A stretch of 5,254 nucleotides of DNA from a bacterium (GTDB lineage Bacteria; Krumholzibacteriota; Krumholzibacteria; LZORAL124-64-63): the NCBI GenBank assembly GCA_021767885.1, contig JAASSM010000185.1, positions 1 through 5,254 of the forward strand. The letters run 5' to 3'. The notes under the pieces are model-generated. The model was not told where the DNA came from, ran no database searches, and worked only from the letters and a program-made list of their open reading frames with translations. Below, piece by piece: positions 1 through 4,743 of the stretch. Both the position numbers and the translations under genes were made by a program. Every line of letters starts with the position of its first letter. Within the stretch, counting starts at the first letter, position 1.

Positions 1-1
1 A

Positions 2-31
2 GCCCAGGAGGAGGGCCCGCAGCCCGGGTAG
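2..31 (+). CDS. Possible 3' end of an upstream gene (last 9 codons)
   Basis: In the frame beginning at base 2 the sequence reads AQEEGPQPG and then stops at TAG (29-31). A strong hairpin starts 26 bases later, which is where an intrinsic terminator for this gene would lie. Nine residues of Gly/Pro/Glu-rich tail do not identify a product. An open frame this short could be chance, so the call rests mainly on its position before the hairpin. Confidence 0.25.
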   Translation, partial: AQEEGPQPG

Positions 32-57
32 CCGGGACGGATGCCGAGGCGATCACG

Positions 58-89
58 GGCGAGGTCGTTCCCCAGGGGACGACCTCGCC
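58..89 (+). terminator. Terminator-like hairpin upstream of the chalcone-isomerase-like gene
   Basis: Bases 58-72 pair with 75-89 (15 pairs, one a T-G wobble at 69/78) around a two-base turn, so in RNA it would fold as a long, very stable stem with a slightly larger loop. Only CCTT follows it, so there is no proper U tract. It probably ends transcription of whatever precedes the window, and it separates that unit from the gene starting at 104. The outer arm shares the 11-mer GGCGAGGTCGT with the second intergenic hairpin at 2819-2848. Confidence 0.6.
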
Positions 90-90
90 T

Positions 91-97
91 TATGCTG
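91..97 (+). promoter_or_regulatory. Possible -10 element for the two-gene operon
   Basis: TATGCTG lies immediately after the hairpin in an otherwise A/T-poor region, with a weak -35 candidate (TTCCCC, 68-73) 17 bp upstream. Transcription would then start at about 103-104, at or next to the ATG at 104, and there is no Shine-Dalgarno sequence before that ATG. Both points fit a leaderless mRNA. The same TANNNTG pattern precedes the other three transcription units. The element is called by eye. Confidence 0.3.
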
Positions 98-103
98 TGC
101 CCC

Positions 104-895
104 ATGAAGCGCGCGCTCTTCCTCGCCACCATGCTCGTCCTGCCGGTCGGTGGGATCGCCGTCGACCCGATCGCGGCGCCGGCCGCGCCGGCCGCGCCGG
201 TCGCGACCGCCCCGGCCGACCCGACCGCTTCGACCGCCTCGACCGCTCCGACCGCCTCGACCGCTCCGACCGCCTCGGCCGATCCGACCGCCCCGGCCTG
301 GGCGCCGCTCCCTCCGGACGCCGTGCACCTCGAGGCGCTGCTGGAGAAGACCATCTTCCAGGTGGACGTGATCGCCCTGGACCTGTGGCTGGGCCCGGCC
401 AGCGTCGCGCGGGTGCGGCGGTTCGACGCCGCGGACGGGGCCCCCGCGGACGGGGCCGCCGCGGCTGCCCGCCATGCCCCACGCGACTCCCTCGCCGCCG
501 TGGTCGCCGGTAGCCGCGATGCCGGGGCGCGGATGGTGCTGCAGCGCGACGTGAGCCTCGACCGCTTCCTCGACGGCGTGATCGCCGACATGCGCCGGGC
601 CCACCAGGCGGGCCTGCTCTCGGCGGAGGGCTTGCAGCACGTGGCCACCGGCCTGCCGGTCTGGCTGGCGCCCCTGCGCGCGGAGGGCCTGCGCGAGGGC
701 GACCGCTTCCTCTATCGCATCACCGGAGACACGCTGCGCACGCGCGTCGAGCGTGCGGACGGCGCGGTGGTGATCGACCAGACCGACGTGGGCGCCGAGC
801 ACCGCCGCGCGCTGCTGGGCAGCCTGGTGGCGCCGGGCGGCGGGTTCGCCGACCAGCTCCTGGACCAGCTCGTGCGCCGGGCCCGCACGCCATGA
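104..895 (+). CDS. Exported chalcone-isomerase-like family protein
   Basis: Encodes 263 residues. Residues 1-20 (MKRALFLATMLVLPVGGIAV) form a signal peptide: basic start, hydrophobic core and no lipobox cysteine, so export to the periplasm or cell surface is expected. A low-complexity Ala/Pro/Thr/Ser linker follows (about 22-67) and the folded domain begins near residue 75. The order of motifs resembles the bacterial chalcone-isomerase-like family (Chalcone_3 type): LEKTIFQVDVIALDLWLG (79-96), VLQRDVSLDRFLDGV (145-159), then EGLREGDRFLYRI (194-206) and a C-terminal segment GAEHRRALLGSLVAP. The family has the chalcone isomerase fold, but most bacterial members have no proven isomerase activity. 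A second Ala/Gly/Asp insertion lies at about 108-123. In-frame starts at 41 and 92 exist; 104 is preferred because it gives a clean signal peptide, and the 41 start would put the hairpin inside the gene. The last bases overlap the methyltransferase start (ATGA), so the two are translationally coupled. The family call is from memory of motifs, not a search. Confidence 0.65.
   Translation: MKRALFLATMLVLPVGGIAVDPIAAPAAPAAPVATAPADPTASTASTAPTASTAPTASADPTAPAWAPLPPDAVHLEALLEKTIFQVDVIALDLWLGPASVARVRRFDAADGAPADGAAAAARHAPRDSLAAVVAGSRDAGARMVLQRDVSLDRFLDGVIADMRRAHQAGLLSAEGLQHVATGLPVWLAPLRAEGLREGDRFLYRITGDTLRTRVERADGAVVIDQTDVGAEHRRALLGSLVAPGGGFADQLLDQLVRRARTP
224..295 (+). repeat. 9-bp/18-bp in-frame tandem repeat (Thr-Ala-Ser/Pro linker)
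   Basis: Eight 9-bp units of the form ACCGCNTCG or ACCGCNCCG run in frame. An 18-bp higher-order unit is repeated exactly (233-250 and 251-268), with a further half copy to 277. The product is a TASTAPTAS-type flexible linker between the signal peptide and the folded domain. The exact copies at DNA level indicate recent slippage or recombination, not just protein composition. Confidence 0.8.
430..459 (+). repeat. 15-bp direct repeat, two copies, in frame
   Basis: CGCGGACGGGGCC occurs at 430-442 and again at 445-457, a 15-bp period that encodes successive Ala-Asp-Gly-Ala units (about residues 110-119). It falls between two conserved segments of the chalcone-isomerase-like domain, so it probably lengthens a surface loop. 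Confidence 0.6.
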
Positions 896-1644
896 GGCGC
901 GTGGTGGGGCCCGAGATCCTCGACACCCTACCCGCCGACCATCCCGCCGCGCTGGCCAACCGCCGGGACCTGCGCCGCATCAACGCCCTGCAGGGCAACC
1001 CGCGCTGGATCGCCCGCACCCTCGCGCCCCGGCTGCGGCCGGGCGACCACGTCCTGGAGGCCGGCGCCGGCGACGGGGCGCTGGGCCGCGCGCTGTGGCG
1101 TCGCCTGCCGGTCCTGCAGCACTGCCGGTACACCGGCCTCGACCGCCAGACCGACCGCCCGGGCGACTGGCCCGCCGGCTGGGACTGGATCCGGGCCGAC
1201 CTCCGCGACCACCCCCTCGCCCCGGCGCCGCGCGTGGTGGTGATCAACTTCCTGCTGCACCAGTTCGACGACGCCCAGCTCGCCCGCCTCGGCCGCCGCC
1301 TCGCTCCCGCCGCGCTCTGGTTGGTCTGCGAGCCCCACCGCAGCCGGTACGCGCTGCTCGGCCTGGGCCTGCTGCGCCCGCTGCTGGGGTTGCACCGGGT
1401 CTCCTGGCAGGACGGGCGGACCAGCATCCGCGCGGGGTTCCGCGGCCGGGAGCTGCCCGCGCTCCTGGGCGCCGACGCCACGGGCCGCTCCAGCCGCGTG
1501 ACCATCGACCCGCGCGGGGTCTACCGCGTGGTGTCGGAGGTGCCGTCGGAGTTGCCTGCGGGGTCGCCGACAGGGTCGCCTCCAGGGTCGGCTCCGGGGT
1601 CGCCGCCAGGGTCGCCGCCAGGGTCGCCGCCAGGGTCGCCCTAG
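892..1644 (+). CDS. Class I SAM-dependent methyltransferase of the type III PKS-linked kind
   Basis: Encodes 250 residues of a soluble Rossmann-fold methyltransferase. Visible motifs are the glycine-rich SAM loop VLEAGAGDG (54-62), the acidic strand-2 end YTGLD (80-84) that should hold the ribose hydroxyls, WIRADLRD (99-106) near the adenine site, and strand 4 VVVINFLLHQF (115-125). The N-terminal block EILDTLPADHPAALANRRDLRRIN is typical, as I recall, of small methyltransferases encoded next to bacterial type III polyketide synthases, which methylate the polyketide or quinone product. The acceptor is not visible from sequence. The conserved domain ends near residue 215 (GVYRVV), and the last 35 residues are a Ser/Pro/Gly tail made by a DNA repeat, unlikely to matter for catalysis. 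The start overlaps the upstream stop (ATGA) and has no ribosome binding site, implying coupled translation. The stop codon overlaps that of the convergent synthase gene. Confidence 0.85.
   Translation: MRRVVGPEILDTLPADHPAALANRRDLRRINALQGNPRWIARTLAPRLRPGDHVLEAGAGDGALGRALWRRLPVLQHCRYTGLDRQTDRPGDWPAGWDWIRADLRDHPLAPAPRVVVINFLLHQFDDAQLARLGRRLAPAALWLVCEPHRSRYALLGLGLLRPLLGLHRVSWQDGRTSIRAGFRGRELPALLGADATGRSSRVTIDPRGVYRVVSEVPSELPAGSPTGSPPGSAPGSPPGSPPGSPPGSP
1561..1640 (+). repeat. 12-bp tandem repeat encoding the Pro-Pro-Gly-Ser tail
   Basis: Six full 12-bp units of consensus GGGTCGCCGCCA (1561-1632) are followed by a partial unit (1633-1640). The units at 1597, 1609 and 1621 are identical; those at 1561, 1573 and 1585 diverge by two to four bases. 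Two more degraded units may lie at 1537-1560. The array adds four residues per unit to the methyltransferase C terminus and runs directly into the shared CTAG stop. Perfect copies beside diverged ones indicate recent expansion, and the copy number is likely to vary between strains. Confidence 0.9.
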
Positions 1645-2753
1645 AGCGCCACCAGCAGCGACTCCGAGCAGAACCCCGGCCCCAGGGCCGAGATGAGCCC
1701 GTACCCGCCGCGGCCGGTGCCGCGCTCCTGCAGGTATCGCTCGATGACGAAGAGCACCGTGGTGGACGACATGTTCCCGAAGTCGCGCAGCACGCCGCGG
1801 GTCCAGTCCATGGCGTCGGGCGGCAGGTCCAGCGCCTCCTCGTAGGCCGCGATCACCCTGGCGCCGCCGGGGTGGAAGAGGTGGGCGGAGACGTCGTCGA
1901 GGGTGAGCTGGTGGTGGGCGAGGAAGCCCCCCAGATCGGCGGCCGCGTGCTCGCGGACGATCTCCGGGATGCGCCGCTGGAACACCACCTGCAGGCCCTC
2001 CTGCAGCACGGTCCAGCCCATGACGTCCAGGCTGTCGGGGTAGAGGCGGCTGCGGGCGCCGAGGATGGGCAGGCCGGGGTCGGCGGCGGTGGGGGAGCCG
2101 GTGCGACCGGCGGTGCCGGTGCTCGCCGCGGCGGGGTCGTCCCCTGGCGGGTCGCCACGGACCACCGCCGCGGCCGCGCCGTCGGCGAACAGGGCGCAGG
2201 CCACGAGGTTGGACTTCGTCGCGTCGCCGGGCATGAAGGTCAGGCCGCACAGCTCGGTGGCCACCAGCAGGATCGTGGCGCCGGGGCGGCCGCGGGCCAG
2301 GTCCGCCGCGTGGCCCAGGCCCGCCGCGCCGCCGGCGCAACCCAGTCCCCAGAGCGGCAGGCGGCGCACGTCCGGGCGCAGGCCCAGGACCCCGACCAGC
2401 CGCGCGTCGATGGACGGCGTCGCCAGGCCGGTGGTGTTGACGTAGAGGATGGCATCCACGTCCGCCGGCGAGCAGCCGGCGCGCTGCAGGGCATCGCGGG
2501 CGGCGCGGGCCGACAGTTCCGTGGCCGCCTCGGTGTACAGGGCGCTGCGCTCGGCGAGGTCGTGGTCCTCACCGAACCACGGTGGCGGCACCACGAAGTG
2601 GCGCGTCTCGATGCCCGCGTTGGTGAACAGGGGCAGCAGGCGTTCGAGACCCGGGATGCGCGCGGCGAACAGGTCGCGGGCGAAGTCGCGGGCGGTGGTC
2701 TGGTCCACGCGGTGCTCGGGCACCGCGGTGGCGACGCTCTGGATCCTGGGCAT
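1641..2753 (-). CDS. Type III polyketide synthase (chalcone/stilbene synthase family)
   Basis: Encodes 370 residues, a normal length for this family of homodimeric, CoA-dependent, iterative ketosynthases. The catalytic triad is complete: Cys139 in LWGLGCAGGAAGL, His294 in HLFHPGGARV and Asn327 in FGNMSSTTV. Other family blocks are GIETRHFVVPP (47-57), YVNTTGLATPSIDARL (104-119), GDATKSNLVACALFADGAAA (176-195), and ALGPGFCSE near the C terminus in place of the plant GFGPG loop. The enzyme condenses malonyl-CoA units on a starter acyl-CoA in the cytosol. Starter and product (alkylpyrone, alkylresorcinol or phloroglucinol type) cannot be read from sequence. Residues 201-228 are a Gly/Ala/Pro/Thr-rich insertion between the two halves of the fold. 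The start at 2753 is supported by GGGGGA (2766-2761) seven bases upstream. The gene converges on the methyltransferase and is separated from the glycosyltransferase upstream by a palindrome, so it is probably transcribed alone. Confidence 0.95.
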   Translation of the reverse strand: MPRIQSVATAVPEHRVDQTTARDFARDLFAARIPGLERLLPLFTNAGIETRHFVVPPPWFGEDHDLAERSALYTEAATELSARAARDALQRAGCSPADVDAILYVNTTGLATPSIDARLVGVLGLRPDVRRLPLWGLGCAGGAAGLGHAADLARGRPGATILLVATELCGLTFMPGDATKSNLVACALFADGAAAAVVRGDPPGDDPAAASTGTAGRTGSPTAADPGLPILGARSRLYPDSLDVMGWTVLQEGLQVVFQRRIPEIVREHAAADLGGFLAHHQLTLDDVSAHLFHPGGARVIAAYEEALDLPPDAMDWTRGVLRDFGNMSSTTVLFVIERYLQERGTGRGGYGLISALGPGFCSESLLVAL

Positions 2754-2760
2754 GGTGCGG

Positions 2761-2766
2761 TCCCCC
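2761..2766 (-). promoter_or_regulatory. Ribosome binding site of the type III PKS gene
   Basis: On the minus strand GGGGGA lies seven bases before the ATG at 2753. It is one of only two convincing Shine-Dalgarno sequences in the window and fixes this start. Confidence 0.6.
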
Positions 2767-2793
2767 GGATCTGGGTGGCGGGTGCAGTGCGCA

Positions 2794-2823
2794 CAAGCTA
2801 CCGGGGGGCGCGCGGGATGACGA
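2794..2823 (-). promoter_or_regulatory. Possible promoter of the type III PKS gene
   Basis: On the minus strand TAGCTT(G) at 2800-2794 is a weak -10, and 17 bp upstream TCGTCA (2823-2818) matches four of six bases of the -35 consensus. The -35 overlaps one end of the 30-bp palindrome, so the palindrome could affect initiation as well as termination. Transcription would start about 40 bases before the ATG. Confidence 0.3.
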
Positions 2824-2848
2824 CCTCGCCGCCGGCGGCGAGGTCGTC
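2819..2848 (-). terminator. Perfect 30-bp palindrome, probable terminator of the glycosyltransferase gene
   Basis: Bases 2819-2833 are the exact reverse complement of 2834-2848, so the RNA from either strand would fold into a long stem. The palindrome begins 32 bases past the glycosyltransferase stop codon and ends about 65 bases before the synthase start, where a terminator between two tandem genes belongs. No U tract follows on the minus strand, so termination would depend on stem strength or another factor. The perfect symmetry would also suit a protein-binding site. Confidence 0.55.
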
Positions 2849-2880
2849 GGTCGGGGCGGTTGCCCGGCGTCCGGCGTGGC

Positions 2881-4545
2881 TCAGGGCACCCAGAACCGGC
2901 TCGCCGCCCCCGGCGCCGGCGGTACCGGTGCGTTCACCCGGAACACCCGCGTCTCCTGGCCCGGCAGGTCCGGATAGGTGAACGTGCGGTCCGGCGTGAT
3001 CACCTCGAGCACGTGGGGTGGCAGCGGGTCGAAGAACGGCGCGAGATCCGGCATGAGGAAGCGCGCCACGTAGCGGTTGACCACCAGGTACTCCGCGCCG
3101 CGCTCCACCGACCGGGTGAGCACCTCGCCTGCGCCGGCCGCGCTGCCGTAGCCGGCGAAGCGGCACCCGGCCCAGTAGCTGGCGTAGGGCTTGTAGCCCG
3201 CGACCACGGTGTGGCGGTCCACCCGCTCGCGCAGCCAGAGGCCCGCGTCCCGCAGGCCGAGGAACACCTCCTCCGGCTGCGGGAGCCGCCGGATCTCCGG
3301 GGCCGTGGTCATGGCGAACCCCACCACGGCCATGGCCGCCAGCGCGGCGGCCACCGTCTGCCGCAGCTCGCTGCCCGCTCGCGCCTCATCCGGGCCACCG
3401 GCCGGGCGCGACCGCTCAGCTCGCGGCCCTTCCGGTCCACCCGCCGGGCGCGGCCGCTCCGCTCCCGTCCCATCCGGGCCACGTTCCGGACCCGGCCGCT
3501 CCGCCCACCCCATCCGGGCCGCGCCGCGCGCCGCGATCCCCGCCAGCCACATCCCGCCATGGCTGGCGGCCAGCAGCCAGAACGGCAGGTAGGGCACCCA
3601 GTAGCGCGCGTCCATGCGGAAGGTGAAGATGGGCAGCACCAGCACCGGGAGCATGAAGAGCAGGTGTCGTCCCGGCCGGACCATCACGCCCACGAGCGCC
3701 AGGATCACCAGCGGCCAGCCGAGCTGTGCCGGCAGGCCCGACAGCAGCTCGGGCAGGTTCTCGCCCAGCACCGCGCCCAGGCCGCGCTGCTGCACGTCGG
3801 CGAGGCCGGCGGCGAGGAAGCCGCTCTTGCCGCTGAGGGTCCACTGGCCGCTGGCCAGTCGCGCGAACACCAGGTACGGCACCACGCACGCCGCCGCGGC
3901 CAGGCCCAGCCGCCAGGGGATCCGCCGCGTGCGCACCAGCTCGGCCAGGGCCACCGCGCCGGCCACCAGCAGCAGTTCCGGACGCACCACGTAGGCATAG
4001 CCCAGGCAGAGGCCGGCGCGGACGTGCGCGCCGCGTGCGAGGAGCAGCCAGGCGCCGGCGAGCAGCACGGCGGCCAGGAGGTCGGACATGGCGCCGGTGG
4101 ACAGGCGCACGGCCAGCGGCTGGACGGCCATCATCGCGGCGCCGAGCAGGCCCATCCCCGTGCCGGCGTGGCGGCGGAGCATCACGAAGGTCAGACCCAC
4201 CAGCGCGGTGCCCAGGACCACGTTGAGCACCTGGGCCACGCGCAGGACGGTGAGCGGATCCTCCGCGCCCACCGGCAGCAGGCCGGCGCTCACCAGCAGG
4301 GGCCAGCCGGGCGCGAAGCTGCCGAAGGGCAGCACGCCGGTGGACACCAGCGTGCGCGCCTGGTGCAGGTAGTAGACGGCGTCGAAGCCGGGGTAGCTGG
4401 TGCCGAGGGCCAGCCAGAGGCGCAGACCCGCCGCCGCCAGGAGGATGGCGGCGATGGCCGCGGCGGGGACCGCGGCACCGGTCGCGGCGGAGGTCGCGAT
4501 GGCGGCGAGCCGTGGCGCCGCGCGGGGGAGCCGGCGCGCGCTCAT
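2881..4545 (-). CDS. Polytopic GT-C glycosyltransferase, PMT/ArnT-like (family 39 type)
   Basis: Encodes 554 residues from the ATG at 4545 (569 from the alternative ATG at 4590; numbering below uses the longer form). About ten hydrophobic segments are visible, near 39-60, 113-137, 143-162, 167-186, 192-219, 227-244, 288-304, 308-324, 330-353 and 410-428, followed by a soluble C-terminal domain (430-569). The first long loop, GFDAVYYLHQARTLVSTG (68-85), sits where the family has its catalytic acidic motif, with Asp70 the likely base. RPELLLVAGA (203-212) and RYWVPYLPFWLLAA (329-342) resemble other landmarks of membrane glycosyltransferases that move a sugar from a polyprenyl-phosphate donor onto protein, lipid or glycan. 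The acceptor is unknown. Residues 363-404 hold three 14-residue repeats in a loop between membrane segments. The 4545 start is preferred because a good promoter lies at 4605-4633, an inverted repeat covers the 4590 ATG, and the eight bases before the ATG match those before the synthase start. No good ribosome binding site is seen for either start. Confidence 0.8.
   Translation of the reverse strand: MSARRLPRAAPRLAAIATSAATGAAVPAAAIAAILLAAAGLRLWLALGTSYPGFDAVYYLHQARTLVSTGVLPFGSFAPGWPLLVSAGLLPVGAEDPLTVLRVAQVLNVVLGTALVGLTFVMLRRHAGTGMGLLGAAMMAVQPLAVRLSTGAMSDLLAAVLLAGAWLLLARGAHVRAGLCLGYAYVVRPELLLVAGAVALAELVRTRRIPWRLGLAAAACVVPYLVFARLASGQWTLSGKSGFLAAGLADVQQRGLGAVLGENLPELLSGLPAQLGWPLVILALVGVMVRPGRHLLFMLPVLVLPIFTFRMDARYWVPYLPFWLLAASHGGMWLAGIAARGAARMGWAERPGPERGPDGTGAERPRPAGGPEGPRAERSRPAGGPDEARAGSELRQTVAAALAAMAVVGFAMTTAPEIRRLPQPEEVFLGLRDAGLWLRERVDRHTVVAGYKPYASYWAGCRFAGYGSAAGAGEVLTRSVERGAEYLVVNRYVARFLMPDLAPFFDPLPPHVLEVITPDRTFTYPDLPGQETRVFRVNAPVPPAPGAASRFWVP
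3379..3504 (-). repeat. 42-bp imperfect tandem repeat in the glycosyltransferase gene
   Basis: Three in-frame units of 42 bp encode the 14-residue repeats AERPGPERGPDGTG, AERPRPAGGPEGPR and AERSRPAGGPDEAR. The plus strand shows the 42-bp spacing clearly, with TCCGG-CCAC segments starting at 3389, 3431 and 3473. The encoded loop is charged and rich in Pro, Gly and Arg, and lies between the hydrophobic segments near 330-353 and 410-428. It is not a feature of the enzyme family. Confidence 0.75.
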
Positions 4546-4565
4546 GGTGCGGTGGATCCGGACAA

Positions 4566-4620
4566 CGGGGCACCTCCGTGCCGTGGGCATGGGCCGTGCA
4601 AGGCACGCTAGGGTGCCCCG
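4566..4620. repeat. Imperfect inverted repeat over the glycosyltransferase promoter/leader
   Basis: CGGGGCACC at 4566-4574 is complementary to GGTGCCCCG at 4612-4620, and inside it CGTGCC (4577-4582) pairs with GGCACG (4602-4607). The structure spans the putative -10 element and the start of the transcript. It could be an operator or a 5'-leader hairpin. If translation began at 4590 the repeat would cut into the coding sequence, one reason to favour 4545. Confidence 0.45.
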
Positions 4621-4633
4621 GGGCGCCGGTCAA
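4605..4633 (-). promoter_or_regulatory. Promoter of the glycosyltransferase gene
   Basis: On the minus strand TTGACC (4633-4628), matching five of six -35 consensus bases, is followed after exactly 17 bp by TAGCGT (4610-4605). The predicted start is near 4598, giving a leader of about 50 bases to the ATG at 4545, or about 8 to the ATG at 4590. This is the best sigma-70-type promoter in the window. Confidence 0.5.
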
Positions 4634-4699
4634 CGTGCGACGCGGTCGCGCCACGCCGCCGTCCCGCTCGGCCTGCGGACGCCACCCGTGCCGCCGATG

Positions 4700-4709
4700 T
4701 GCTATCCTG
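4700..4709 (+). promoter_or_regulatory. Extended -10 promoter of the phosphodiester glycosidase gene
   Basis: TGCTATCCTG carries the TGn extension followed by TATCCT, an extended -10 arrangement. No -35 box is recognisable at 16-18 bp spacing, which such promoters can lack. Transcription would begin near 4715, about 28 bases before the ATG. The predicted start points of this gene and the divergent glycosyltransferase gene are a little over 100 bp apart. Confidence 0.4.
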
Positions 4710-4729
4710 GCCTCGCCCCGATCACCGCC

Positions 4730-4736
4730 GGAAGGA
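4730..4736 (+). promoter_or_regulatory. Ribosome binding site of the phosphodiester glycosidase gene
   Basis: GGAAGGA lies seven bases before the ATG at 4744, a strong Shine-Dalgarno match at good spacing. It fixes the start of this gene. Confidence 0.7.
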
Positions 4737-4743
4737 TCCGTGG

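Noticed and set aside
41..103. N-terminal extension of the CHI-like protein from the ATG at 41
   Set aside because: It would translate through the 58-89 hairpin and place 21 Arg/Pro-rich residues before an obvious signal peptide.
1561..1640. Tandem repeats considered as a CRISPR array
   Set aside because: The units are 12 bp and contiguous with no spacers, and they keep the reading frame of the methyltransferase.
928..2340. A 470-codon minus-strand open frame spanning the methyltransferase and part of the synthase
   Set aside because: It crosses two well-supported genes and is Arg/Pro/Gly low-complexity throughout; its WRRP repeats are the 12-bp array read in the wrong frame.
2787..2794. 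8-bp palindrome GTGCGCAC upstream of the synthase gene
   Set aside because: It is too short and too likely by chance in this base composition to call an operator.
1095..2981. A 628-codon open frame on the plus strand across the synthase gene
   Set aside because: It is antisense to the synthase, which has every family motif. Its composition is Arg/Gly/Ala/His-rich without domains, as expected of an out-of-frame shadow in GC-rich DNA.
2860..4611. A 583-codon open frame on the plus strand opposite the glycosyltransferase
   Set aside because: The translation is rich in His, Gln, Arg and Gly with no hydrophobic or domain pattern, while the minus strand encodes a coherent polytopic membrane protein.
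2734..4739. Recurring GGATCC near several gene starts (2742, 4555, 4734)
   Set aside because: The copies lie in unrelated contexts (coding, leader, ribosome binding site) and the hexamer is too short to mean anything here.
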